From RPQJ01 sp963700045 (GTDB lineage Bacteria; Pseudomonadota; Gammaproteobacteria; Steroidobacterales; Steroidobacteraceae): 64,000 nt of DNA. This document shows positions 28,006 to 38,891 of this stretch, piece after piece; within the stretch, counting starts at the first letter, position 1; each line of letters opens with the position of its first letter. A program made the position numbers and the translations under genes. The stretch lies in contig CAVOWK010000028.1 of assembly GCA_963700045.1 (NCBI GenBank), positions 1 through 64,000 of the forward strand, written 5' to 3'. The notes below the pieces were generated by a model that had not been told where the DNA came from, searched no databases, and saw nothing but the letters and a program-made list of their open reading frames with translations.

Positions 28006-30240
28006 ATGGCCGCAAGCGCAGAACAATTCTCGGACGCACCCGCAGCGTTGAGCGGCACATCGCTCGATCCGTACGGGCAGCTGCTCAAGATGCTGCTGCC
28101 GCGCGCGCATTCGATCGTCGTCTACGACCGCCTCGGCGTGCCGATCTGGGCCAGCGGGGACAACGACGACATCGAGCTGCAAGCCCTGCAGCAGCACGCG
28201 CAGGCTGCGGAACTCGCGCAGCCCGGTGCGATGGGTACCGGTTTCGCGGAGCCGCTGCCGGGCGAGCAGGTCGCCTACGTGTTCCTGCTGCGCAGCGGTG
28301 ACGGCGGGATGCTCGGCATCGTCGGCATGGCGAGCCGCGAGTCGAACCGCGATCCCCGCCCGTTCACGCTGGTGCACGGACTGCTGCGGCCGGCGTTGCA
28401 GTGCCTCGAGCGCGAGCTCGCGTCGCAGTCCAGCATCGGCAGCCTGCAGCGCAGCCTGGTGGTGCGCGATCGTGACCTCGAGTTGCTGCTCGGTGCGGCG
28501 CAGGAGGAGTCCGAGGGCGCCGATTCCACGGACGACTTCGCCAAGCTGGTCCAGGGCTGCGTCGATCATCTAGGCTGCGCCGTCGGCGCACTCCTGATCC
28601 CGGACAAGAACATCGCCGTGTGCCGCACGGCGGCCGACACGCCGCCGCGTGCGGGCGCCGACGTCCTGACGCGCACGCATCGCCAGGTGCTCGGCTGGGC
28701 CCAGCTGCAGCGGCAGACGATGACTTCCAACGTCCCGCACGACTCCGGACCGTTCGCCAAGATCCCGTACAAGATTCTCGCCTGTCCCGTGATGCATGGC
28801 GCCCAGCGCGTGCACGGCGTGCTGGTGCTGTTCAAGCGCCTGCATTCACCGGACTTCGACCTGCGCCAGGTGCGCATCGTCGAACTGCTCGGGCGCCGCG
28901 TCGCCTACATCCTGATGAACTCGTACGATCCGTCGACGGGCCTGCTGACGCGGCCCGCCTTCGAGAAGCGCGCCAACGCCGTGCTGACGCCGCAGACGCT
29001 GCAGAAAGGCAATTGCGTCATCTACGTCGACATCGACCGCCTGCACGTGTTGAACGAGAACCTCGGCATGCACGTCGGCGACTCGGTGATCGTGCGCGTC
29101 GCCGAGATCATCCGGCAGAGCCTTTCGCCGCGCATGCTCGCGGCCCGCATCTCGGGCGATCGTTTCGCCATCTTCGTGCCCGAGACGTCGATCGACACGA
29201 CCGAGGACATCGCCGAGAACCTGCGGCTTGCGTTCGAGCGGCTCGGCTTCCTGCGCGAGCGGCAGCAGGTCGAAGTGACTGCCAGCTTCGGCGTGGCGCA
29301 CATCGTCGAGGGCAACCATCCGCTGTCGCATGCGCTCGCGTCCGCCGAGATCGCCTGCAAGGCCGCGAAAGATCGCGGTCGCAACCGGGTCGAAACGTAT
29401 TTCGACGGCGACCAGAGCATCGTGCGCCGCTACACCGACCTTACGCTCATCGGCACGGTGCGCTCGGCGTTGCTGGACCAGCGCTTCCGGCTCGAGGCGC
29501 AGACCGTCGTGCCGTTCGACGACGCGCCCGCGACGCCTAAGTTCGAGTTGCTGCTGCGCATGAGCGACGAGCAGGGCGAGAGCGTGCCGCCGGAGAAATT
29601 CCTCTCGGCCGCGGAGCGCTACCAGCTGGCGCCAGCCATCGATCGCTGGGTCGTGCGCCGCACGATCGAGATGCTGGCCCCGCACGCGGCAAGGCTGCAG
29701 GAGATGCAGGCCTGTTTTGCGGTGAACATTTCCGGGCAGTCCCTCGGCGACGCGGAATTCGCCGCGTTCATGGAGAGCGTGCTGCGCGACAGCAAGCTGC
29801 CGCGCGGACTGCTGTCGTTCGAGGTCACCGAGACGGCGGCCGTCGCGAACATCGTCCGGGCGGAGGCCCTGATTCGCCGGCTGCGCGAGCTCGGCAGCGA
29901 CGTCGCGCTCGACGATTTCGGTCGCGGGCTCAGCTCCCTCACCTACCTGAAGACGCTGCCGGTCACGCACCTCAAGATCGACGGCATTTTCGTGCGCGAC
30001 GTCGTGGCGGACGACCGCTCGCAGGCGATGCTGAGCGCGATCGTCCAGCTCGCCCGGGCCATGAAGCTCAAGACCGTGGCGGAATGCGTCGAAAGCGAGG
30101 CGATCTGGCAGGCAACCCGGTCGCTGGGGGTCGATTACGGGCAGGGTTTCTACATCGGACGGCCGCTGCCGCTCGAGCAGGTGCTGGGCACCCTGGTTGG
30201 CGCTAACATGGAACACCCCGCCGAGACCAGGACCGCCTGA
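28006..30240 (+). CDS. GAF-GGDEF-EAL cyclic-di-GMP protein with degenerate GGDEF
   Basis: A protein of 744 aa, cytoplasmic. About residues 1-165 are an N-terminal sensor-like part, 170-300 a GAF-like domain, 305-475 a GGDEF fold whose signature is SGDRF instead of GGDEF (so probably not a cyclase), and 500-735 an EAL domain. The EAL keeps key residues: ELLLR (ExLxR), VNISGQSL, EVTET, LDDFGRG, LKIDG, AECVES and GQGFYIGRPL. It probably hydrolyses c-di-GMP, perhaps with the GGDEF fold acting as a GTP sensor. It lies between envC and the S41 protease gene, which are often adjacent; only 5 bases separate it from the protease. Confidence 0.92.
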   Translation: MAASAEQFSDAPAALSGTSLDPYGQLLKMLLPRAHSIVVYDRLGVPIWASGDNDDIELQALQQHAQAAELAQPGAMGTGFAEPLPGEQVAYVFLLRSGDGGMLGIVGMASRESNRDPRPFTLVHGLLRPALQCLERELASQSSIGSLQRSLVVRDRDLELLLGAAQEESEGADSTDDFAKLVQGCVDHLGCAVGALLIPDKNIAVCRTAADTPPRAGADVLTRTHRQVLGWAQLQRQTMTSNVPHDSGPFAKIPYKILACPVMHGAQRVHGVLVLFKRLHSPDFDLRQVRIVELLGRRVAYILMNSYDPSTGLLTRPAFEKRANAVLTPQTLQKGNCVIYVDIDRLHVLNENLGMHVGDSVIVRVAEIIRQSLSPRMLAARISGDRFAIFVPETSIDTTEDIAENLRLAFERLGFLRERQQVEVTASFGVAHIVEGNHPLSHALASAEIACKAAKDRGRNRVETYFDGDQSIVRRYTDLTLIGTVRSALLDQRFRLEAQTVVPFDDAPATPKFELLLRMSDEQGESVPPEKFLSAAERYQLAPAIDRWVVRRTIEMLAPHAARLQEMQACFAVNISGQSLGDAEFAAFMESVLRDSKLPRGLLSFEVTETAAVANIVRAEALIRRLRELGSDVALDDFGRGLSSLTYLKTLPVTHLKIDGIFVRDVVADDRSQAMLSAIVQLARAMKLKTVAECVESEAIWQATRSLGVDYGQGFYIGRPLPLEQVLGTLVGANMEHPAETRTA

Positions 30241-30245
30241 CCCGA

Positions 30246-31523
30246 GTGACTGCCCGTTCGCACATCCTGCTGGCCGCCGCGGCCGGCGTTGCCCTCGGGT
30301 ACGGCCTCGCCCGTGCACCGCAGTGGTTTACTGCCCCGCCGGCGGTCCCGGCCGCCGTGGCCGTGACAACCGCGCAGCCGGCGGCTGGCCATCGGCTGCT
30401 CGACGAGGTGGTGGGCCGCATCCGTCGCGAATACGTGCAACCGGTCCCCGACGCGGCCTTCGACACGGCTGCGGTCAAGGGCATCGTCGCCAACCTCGAT
30501 CCGCATTCCGCCTTTCTCGACGCCGCCGAATACGACGAGATGCGGGCCGCGACGACCGGCAGCTACACCGGCGTGGGTATCGAGGTTTCGGCCCAGGATG
30601 GCCGCGTGGTGGTCGTGACACCGATCGCGGGTTCGCCTGCCGCGAAAGCCGGCGTGCATGCCGGCGACGTCGTGCTTGCGGTCAACGACCAGCCCGTCAC
30701 CGCCGACAAGCTCGACGAGACGATCGGTCGCATGCGCGGCGTCACGGGCACGCAGGTCAGGCTCGCGGTCGGTCGCAAGGGCGAACCGGAACCGCTGGTG
30801 TTCACGCTCGAGCGCGGCGAAGTGCACGTGCATTCGGTTCGCGCGGAGCCGCTGCCGGGTAATTTCGGCTACGTCCGCATCACGCAGTTCAGCGACTCCA
30901 CCCCGGACGATCTGGTGCAGGCCCTGTCGACGCTGATGCACCCGGCGCCGCGATCGGCGTTCCGCCCGTTGCGTGGCCTCGTGCTCGACCTGCGTGGCAA
31001 TCCGGGCGGCGTGCTCGAATCGGCCGTGAGCATCGCCGATGCCTTCCTCGATTCCGGCGTGATCGTCCGCGCCGACGGGCGCACGCCCGAGTCGCGCTTC
31101 GAAATGTCCGCAACGCCGGGTGACGCGCTCGATGGCCAGCCGCTGGTCGTGCTGGTCGACGGCGGTTCGGCATCGGGGTCGGAGATCGTTGCCGGCGCGC
31201 TGCGTGATCACGGCCGCGCGACGTTGCTGGGCGAGCGCACCTTCGGCAAAGGCTCGGTGCAGACGGTGATCCCGCTGCGCGACGGCCAGGCGCTCAAGCT
31301 CACGACCTCGCTCTACTTCACGCCGTCAGGTACGTCGATTCACGAACGCGGGATCGAACCCGACATCGCGATCGGTCCGACGGAAGCAGGCCAGGCACGG
31401 CACGCGCCGGTCGCGCCGATGAAGGATGCCGCCGTCCTCACGGCCCTGCAGTACCTGAAGGACCGCGGGCTCGGCACGCACTACGCGGCGGTCAAGACGA
31501 CGTCAGCCGCGCAGCAGCGCTGA
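30246..31523 (+). CDS. S41-family C-terminal processing protease
   Basis: A protein of 425 aa with a GTG start. An N-terminal signal/anchor (HILLAAAAGVALGYGLA) is followed by the S41 N-domain (IRREYVQPVPD, LDPHSAFLD), a PDZ domain (about 95-180; GVGIEVSAQDG, PAAKAGVHAGDVVLAVN) and the catalytic domain with Ser in GGSASGSEIVAGAL and Lys in FGKGSVQ. CtpA-type proteases trim periplasmic proteins, including murein hydrolases, which suits the envC context. The last 21 bases overlap the end of the convergent MAPEG gene. Confidence 0.93.
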   Translation: MTARSHILLAAAAGVALGYGLARAPQWFTAPPAVPAAVAVTTAQPAAGHRLLDEVVGRIRREYVQPVPDAAFDTAAVKGIVANLDPHSAFLDAAEYDEMRAATTGSYTGVGIEVSAQDGRVVVVTPIAGSPAAKAGVHAGDVVLAVNDQPVTADKLDETIGRMRGVTGTQVRLAVGRKGEPEPLVFTLERGEVHVHSVRAEPLPGNFGYVRITQFSDSTPDDLVQALSTLMHPAPRSAFRPLRGLVLDLRGNPGGVLESAVSIADAFLDSGVIVRADGRTPESRFEMSATPGDALDGQPLVVLVDGGSASGSEIVAGALRDHGRATLLGERTFGKGSVQTVIPLRDGQALKLTTSLYFTPSGTSIHERGIEPDIAIGPTEAGQARHAPVAPMKDAAVLTALQYLKDRGLGTHYAAVKTTSAAQQR

Positions 31524-31892
31524 ACCGGCTCCGAGCAGCGCCCCGAGCAGCAGGGCGAGGATCGGCAGCATGCTGAGCCCGAAGCCGAGGCCGCGCTTCG
31601 CGGGATCGGCCACGTAACTGCGCAGGTACACGAAGCGACCCACCAAATAGACCGCGCCCAGAGCCGCGGCCCACGTCGGGCGCACGTAGTACGCGAACAG
31701 CCAGAGTCCCGGCAGCAGCGCGATCAGCAGCTCGAGCGTGTTCATCTGCACGCGGAAGTAGCGCTCGAAGACGGGATGTCCCGTCACAGCCGGACCGTTC
31801 ACGCCGAACTTGCCGCGCGCCTGCCCGACCAGGATCGCAAAATAGACGTACTGCAGGACCGCGAGCAGGGCGACGATGGCGACGAATTCCAT
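31503..31892 (-). CDS. MAPEG-family membrane protein
   Basis: A protein of 129 aa with four hydrophobic segments and the MAPEG signature (FERYFRVQMNTLELLIALLPGLWLFA; LGAVYLVGRFVYLRSYVADPAKRGLGF). The eukaryotic family includes microsomal glutathione transferases; bacterial members are mostly uncharacterised. Its 3' end overlaps that of the S41 protease gene on the other strand by 21 bases. Confidence 0.9.
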   Translation of the reverse strand: MEFVAIVALLAVLQYVYFAILVGQARGKFGVNGPAVTGHPVFERYFRVQMNTLELLIALLPGLWLFAYYVRPTWAAALGAVYLVGRFVYLRSYVADPAKRGLGFGLSMLPILALLLGALLGAGSALLRG

Positions 31893-32004
31893 GGTTACTC
31901 GATTCCGGGCCTGCCGGGATGGGTGTGACGCCCTGCAGATTCCATTACCATCGCGCGCAGGTCAACCGACGGTGCCAGGCGCCGTCACCAAGGGAGCGCT
32001 CGAC

Positions 32005-32379
32005 ATGGTTGGATTCCTGCTGCGTGCCGCGATTGCCGCGCTGGGCCTGTGGGTGGCGAGCCAGCTGCTCGACGGGTTGCACTTCGCCACGCCGTCCAAG
32101 CTGCTGCTGGCCGCGGTGCTGCTCGGCATCGTCAATGCCTTCGTCCGTCCGCTGGCGTTCATCCTGACGCTGCCGATCACGATCGTGACGCTCGGCCTGT
32201 TCCTGCTGGTGCTGAACGCCGGCATGGTCGCGCTGGTGGCGTGGGTCGTCCCCGGCTTCACGATCGCGGGCTTCTGGACCGCCGTGGGCACTGCGATCAT
32301 CGTCAGCGTCGTCTCGTGGGCCGCAACGGGCCTGATCGGCCCGTCGGGCAGGTTCGAGAAGTTCCCGGACCGCCGCTGA
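32005..32379 (+). CDS. small four-helix membrane protein (phage-holin superfamily IV-like)
   Basis: A protein of 124 aa with four hydrophobic segments and the pattern ANAFVRP.../NAFVRPLAFILTLPITIVTLGLFLLVLNAGM typical of the small membrane family annotated as 4-TMS phage holin superfamily IV (YvlD-like). AAGGGAG at 31990-31996 supports the start. No lysin or other phage gene is nearby, so a holin role is unlikely; it is probably a housekeeping envelope protein of unknown function. Confidence 0.88.
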   Translation: MVGFLLRAAIAALGLWVASQLLDGLHFATPSKLLLAAVLLGIVNAFVRPLAFILTLPITIVTLGLFLLVLNAGMVALVAWVVPGFTIAGFWTAVGTAIIVSVVSWAATGLIGPSGRFEKFPDRR

Positions 32380-32389
32380 GGTCCAGCCG

Positions 32390-33274
32390 CTAGAAGTAGC
32401 GGTGCGGCATCGTCACCAGCACGACGCCGCCGAGCACCACGAGCATGCCCAGGATCTGCTGCGGCGTGAGCGTCTCGCCCAGCACCATCCATCCCAGCGC
32501 CGTCGCGATGGCCGGGTTCACGTACGCGAACGTCGCGACACGATCCGTGCGCGCGTTCTTCATCAGCCACGTGAAGGCCGAGTAGGTCACCGCCGAGGTG
32601 AACACGCCGAGGAAGATCAGCGCGAGTACCCCGGGCAGGCTCCAGTGCCAGCGTGGCAGTTCGCCGGACGCGGCACCCGCGACGAACAGCAGCAGGCCAC
32701 CGAGCAGCATGATGATCGCGTTGAAGCCGATGGGGCCCACGGCCAGGGTCATGTTGCGGTAAGTGATCGTTCCGGCCGACCAGACCATGGCAGCCGCCAG
32801 CACCAGCAGTTGCCACCCGATTTGCGGCGTGAGCCGAAAGTCCGCTGGCCAGACCAGCAGCGCCACGCCGATGAAGCCGAGCAGCAACCCGAGCAGGCTG
32901 ATCCTCGAGAGCCGCTGTCCTTTCGGCCCGAGGGTCCCGAGCCCTGCTATCCACAAGGCCAGGCTGGCGTTGAGCAGCGCGACCTCGTTGGACGGCAGGT
33001 GCTTGAGCGCGAACGTGGACGGGCCGCTGCTCAACGCGATCAGGACAATTGAAAAGAAGCACATCAGTTTCCATTCGTGCGCGGTGCTCGGCAGGCGATA
33101 GCCACGATACAGCGCGAGCGCGAGCAGCACGAAGCCGCCGATCAAGGCGCGGCCAGCCGCAAAGAGCAACGGCGGCAGGTCCGCGACACCGACGCGGATC
33201 ACGAGGAAGCTCGATCCCCAGACCAGGTAGACGAGCGCGAAGCACGCGTACAGGCGTGCCCTGAAGCCGGTCAT
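32390..33274 (-). CDS. EamA/DMT-superfamily transporter
   Basis: A protein of 294 aa with ten hydrophobic segments in two EamA repeats (LVYLVWGSSFLVIRVGV near the start; AAAMVWSAGTITYRNM at the second repeat). It resembles YedA/RarD-type metabolite exporters of the inner membrane; the substrate is unknown. It is a single gene convergent with the small membrane protein. Confidence 0.9.
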   Translation of the reverse strand: MTGFRARLYACFALVYLVWGSSFLVIRVGVADLPPLLFAAGRALIGGFVLLALALYRGYRLPSTAHEWKLMCFFSIVLIALSSGPSTFALKHLPSNEVALLNASLALWIAGLGTLGPKGQRLSRISLLGLLLGFIGVALLVWPADFRLTPQIGWQLLVLAAAMVWSAGTITYRNMTLAVGPIGFNAIIMLLGGLLLFVAGAASGELPRWHWSLPGVLALIFLGVFTSAVTYSAFTWLMKNARTDRVATFAYVNPAIATALGWMVLGETLTPQQILGMLVVLGGVVLVTMPHRYF

Positions 33275-33322
33275 CGCCCGGGCCGTCGCCGGGCTGCGCG
33301 CAGTGTCACCATCCGTGTGAAT

Positions 33323-35251
33323 TCATGCGCCGCGACTGGCGCCGACGCGGTACAGCCAGAACGCAAGCCCTGCGACGACGGCGAGGCCCAGCCCTTCGCC
33401 GAACTGCAGTCCCGACCCCAGGGCCAGCACATCCGCGCGGCCCGACATCACGATCGGGATGGCGATGAAGATGCCCATCAGCGCCTCGCCGGTGATCAGG
33501 CCGGCCGCAAACAGGATTCCATGCTGCTTCGCGCGCTCCGCCTGCGGCGAGTCGTCGCGGATGCCCAGCTTGCGTTCGACCAGGTAGGCGATCAGGCCGC
33601 CGACGAAGATCGGCACCGACAGTTCGAGCGGCAGGTAGATGCCGACCGCGACGGCGAGCACCGGTGCGCGAAACGGCGCCTTGACGCGCTTGAGGTACTC
33701 GTCGACGAGGATGATGCCGACGCCGAGCAGCGCGCCGATCGAAATCATGCCCCAGGGCAACTCGCCGCCGAACATGCCCTTGGCGACCGAAGCCATCAAC
33801 GTGGCCTGCGGGGCGATCAGTGCGTTCGGGTGTTCGGCGGTGGGCGCACCGATGCCGTAGGCCTTGAGCAGCAGGTTGAGGACGGGGGCCATCACCAGTG
33901 CGCAGCTGGCAGCGCCGATCGCCAGCATCACCTGCTGCCGCCACGGCGTGGCGCCGACGAGTTGCCCGGCCTTCAGGTCCTGCAGGTTGTCGCCGCCGAT
34001 GCAGGCCGCGCAGCACACGACCGAGCCGATCATGATCGCCGCCACGGGGCCGAGCGCGGCGCCGCGTCCCATCAGCACCACCAGCAGCAGTGACGCGAAC
34101 AGGATCGTGCAGATGGTGATGCCCGAGACCGGGTTGTTAGACGAGCCGACGAGGCCGGCCATGTACGCCGAGACCGACGTGAACACGAAGCCCGCGACGA
34201 TCATGATCACCGTCATCAGGAGGCTGATGCCGATGTTGTCGACGATCAGCTGGTAGAGGATCCAGAGCGGAATCGTGAACAGCACGAGGCCGATCAGGAT
34301 CGCCCGCATCGGCAGGTCCTGCTCGGTGTGCGAGGTGGCCCGTGCCGCGCCGGCACGCGTGGCCTCGAGGCCGCTGCGGATGCCGGAGGCGAGCGAGCTG
34401 CGGATCGACACCAGCGCCCACATGCCGCCGACGAGCATCGCGCCCACGCCGAGGTAGCGGACCTGCGCCGACCAGATCGCGTTGGCCATCGTCTCGGCGT
34501 CGGCGCCCGCGAGTTGCTGTGCCAGCGGCAGGTTGTCCTGCAGGAACCAGGCCGCGTAGACCGGGATCGCGACGCTCCATGAAATCATGCCGCCGATGAG
34601 CGCGAGTGCGCCGATGTTGAGGCCTACGATGTAGCCGACGCCGAGCAGTGCCGGCGAGAGGTTGGTGCCGAAGTACGCGAGCCAATTGCCGAAAAAGCCG
34701 CTGGCTGCCGCGGTGTCGGGCATCACGCGCAGGCCGCTGCCGGCCGCGAGCTTGGCGAGGCCACCGCCGAGCGCGGCCAGCCCGAGCAGTTTCACGCCCT
34801 GCGCCGGGTTGTCGCCGGCCTTGAGCACTTCGGCGGCCGCCACGCCTTCGGGGAACTTGAGGTTCTGCTCGACGATCAGCGAGCGCCGCAGCGGCACCGA
34901 GAAGAACACGCCGAGGATGCCGCCGAGACCGGCGATCGCGAGCACCCAGGCGTAGCGGAAATCGGTCCAGTGCCCGAGGATGACCAGCGCCGGGATCGTG
35001 AAGATCACACCCGAGGCGATCGACGAGCCTGCCGACGCGCCGGTCTGCACGATGTTGTTCTCGAGGATCGTGCTGCCGCCGAGCACCCGCAGCACCGCCA
35101 TCGAGACCACGGCGGCCGGGATGGCCGACGCGATGGTCAGTCCGGCGAAGAGCCCGAGGTAGGTGTTGGCGGCGGCGAGCAGGACGGCCAGGACGATGGC
35201 AAGGATGATCGCGCGGGGCGTCAGTTGCGCCGGGGCCAGGGCGTTGGTCAT
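33323..35251 (-). CDS. OPT-family oligopeptide/metal-chelate transporter
   Basis: A protein of 642 aa with about 15 hydrophobic segments. OPT-family features: LAAANTYLGLFAGLTIASAIPAAVVSMAVLR near the N-terminus, NIVQTGASAGSSIASGVIFTIPAL, CIGGDNLQDLKAGQLVGATPWRQQ and a final GLITGEALMGI. OPT carriers take up oligopeptides or iron-siderophore-type chelates by proton symport. The ATG at 35251 gives the normal cytoplasmic start; 21 further residues upstream are in frame. With the POT carriers at 43-49 kb it adds to the peptide-uptake repertoire. Confidence 0.92.
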   Translation of the reverse strand: MTNALAPAQLTPRAIILAIVLAVLLAAANTYLGLFAGLTIASAIPAAVVSMAVLRVLGGSTILENNIVQTGASAGSSIASGVIFTIPALVILGHWTDFRYAWVLAIAGLGGILGVFFSVPLRRSLIVEQNLKFPEGVAAAEVLKAGDNPAQGVKLLGLAALGGGLAKLAAGSGLRVMPDTAAASGFFGNWLAYFGTNLSPALLGVGYIVGLNIGALALIGGMISWSVAIPVYAAWFLQDNLPLAQQLAGADAETMANAIWSAQVRYLGVGAMLVGGMWALVSIRSSLASGIRSGLEATRAGAARATSHTEQDLPMRAILIGLVLFTIPLWILYQLIVDNIGISLLMTVIMIVAGFVFTSVSAYMAGLVGSSNNPVSGITICTILFASLLLVVLMGRGAALGPVAAIMIGSVVCCAACIGGDNLQDLKAGQLVGATPWRQQVMLAIGAASCALVMAPVLNLLLKAYGIGAPTAEHPNALIAPQATLMASVAKGMFGGELPWGMISIGALLGVGIILVDEYLKRVKAPFRAPVLAVAVGIYLPLELSVPIFVGGLIAYLVERKLGIRDDSPQAERAKQHGILFAAGLITGEALMGIFIAIPIVMSGRADVLALGSGLQFGEGLGLAVVAGLAFWLYRVGASRGA

Positions 35252-35316
35252 GAATGCGTTCCGCCGGTGAAGTTGCGGCATTAGAGTGGCCGGCAGCGGC
35301 AAAAGCAATGCCATGA

Positions 35317-35330
35317 TCGGGTCGACCCGA
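35317..35330. repeat. 14-bp perfect palindrome between divergent OPT and SDR genes
   Basis: TCGGGTCGACCCGA is a perfect palindrome 66 bases before the OPT start and 27 bases before the SDR start. Its position in a short divergent promoter gap suggests an operator; no regulator is known. Confidence 0.4.
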
Positions 35331-35356
35331 ATCGAATATTCAGATGAGCGTCAGCC

Positions 35357-36143
35357 ATGACCAATCGAACCATGAATGGATCCATCTTCATCACCGGCGC
35401 CGGCGGCGGCATCGGCACCGCAACGGCCCGGTTCTTCGCCGCGCAGGGCTGGCACGTCGGTGGCTGCGACCTGGGCACGGCCGCGGTCGAATCACTGGCC
35501 GCTGCGATCGGACGCGAACGCTTCACGCCCTACGTGGCGGACGTGCGGGATCGTGCTGCGGTCGCGCGCGCGGTCGATGATTTCGCCGCACGGTGCGGCG
35601 GCAGGCTCGATGCCGTGTTCGCCAATGCCGGTGTGCTGTTCATGGCGCCTGACGATCAGGTCACCCCGGCACAGAAGGACCTGCAGGTCGACGTCAACGT
35701 CAAGGGCGTGATGCACACGTTCGACGCGGCACTGCCCCACCTCAGGCGCGCTGCGCCCGGCGCGCACATGGTCGCCATGGCGTCGACCTCCGCCGAGTAC
35801 GGCTCGCCGCATCACGCGGTCTACAGCGCCACCAAGTTCTTCGTGCGCGGCTACACCGAGGCGCTCGAACATCGAGTACCGCCCGCAGGGCATCAACGTC
35901 TGCGGCATCTATGTCGCCTACGTCGATACCGGCATGGTGCGAAACGCGGAATGGAAGGCGGCGTCGATCGAGACGATGGGCGTCAAGGCGAAGCCGGAAG
36001 ACGTTGCAGCGATGGTCTGGAAGGCCGTGCACGGCCGGCGCGCGCACTGGCGCGTGGGTTTCGACGCGAAGCTGTCGCACTACGCGGTGCGGCTGTTCGG
36101 TTCCTGGGTCGCGCCGATCTACGCGCGGATGATGCGGATCTAG
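35357..36143 (+). pseudogene. SDR-family oxidoreductase, frame broken by one extra base
   Basis: It would be an intact short-chain dehydrogenase of about 261 aa. The 5' part has the Rossmann motif TGAGGGIGTATA, NAG in FANAGVLFM, and Ser/Tyr/Lys in ASTSAEYG and YSATK. After codons for TEAL near 35866 the frame shifts; dropping one base continues as NIEYRPQGINVCGIYVAYVDTGM and runs to a stop at 36143 (ending PIYARMMRI). So there is one extra base, real or a sequence error. A second ATG at 35372 is also plausible as start. Substrate unknown. Confidence 0.83.
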
Positions 36144-36181
36144 CAGCGGGCCGGCGGCACGACGCTCGCCAGCGCGGAGCG

Positions 36182-37822
<1,641 letters not shown>

Positions 37823-37837
37823 CGATGATGCCTGCCG

Positions 37838-38410
37838 CTAGAAGCGAGTGATCAACCGGTACGCCTCGCCGTCGCGCGCGAGGTCGCGATCGCGCCGCTC
37901 CCGGATCCTTGCGTGCAGCGCCTCGCGCCGTGCCGCGAGCCAGTCCTCGCGCGATACCGGGCGATGCACGCCGGGTTTGTCACGTCGCGCCGCTTCGTCG
38001 CGACGGTACTCGTCGAACTCCTCGTAGGCGTCGAGTTCGTGCTGCAGCTCGCGCAGCAGCAGTTCCAGCATGATCGCGTCGTCCACGAGGCCGAGCACCG
38101 GCACATCGTCCGGCACGAGATCCTCGACGTCGGCAACGTAGGCGAGGCCGTCCAGCACACGGCCGCGCTCGAGTTCGGGCAGCTGCCACTCCGGGTCGTC
38201 CAGCATGGCCACCAGGCGCGCGACGCGGTCGATGCGGCGTCGGATGAACGGGGAATGCGCCGTCGAGCGCAATCGCTCGACTTCAGCCAGGGCTGCGGCG
38301 GCGACTTCGTGCGGCGGACGCAGTTCGTTCCGATTCCGCACGCGATGCATCCGCGAGCGAAAGTAGTCGAGCTCATCCTCCGAAAACTCGAGCGTCACGG
38401 TGAGCGCCAT
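37838..38410 (-). CDS. DUF1232-type (YkvA-like) protein
   Basis: A protein of 190 aa, soluble-looking. The middle carries the DUF1232 signature in a charged form: LAYVADVEDLVPDDVPVLGLVDDAIML (residues about 90-117), followed by an acidic helix (ELDAYEEFDEYRRDE) and an Arg-rich C-terminus. The usual membrane helices of the family are weak here. Function unknown. It lies 20 bases after exbD and 15 before ipdC, inside the same run. Confidence 0.78.
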   Translation of the reverse strand: MALTVTLEFSEDELDYFRSRMHRVRNRNELRPPHEVAAAALAEVERLRSTAHSPFIRRRIDRVARLVAMLDDPEWQLPELERGRVLDGLAYVADVEDLVPDDVPVLGLVDDAIMLELLLRELQHELDAYEEFDEYRRDEAARRDKPGVHRPVSREDWLAARREALHARIRERRDRDLARDGEAYRLITRF

Positions 38411-38430
38411 CGGTCACTCCTCGCGGTCCG

Positions 38431-38871
<441 letters not shown>

Positions 38872-38891
38872 GGCCGTCTCCCGTCTGAGCT

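Noticed and set aside
32005..32379. Prophage remnant suggested by the phage-holin superfamily name
   Set aside because: No lysin, integrase, structural gene or attachment site is nearby; the family is common in bacterial chromosomes.
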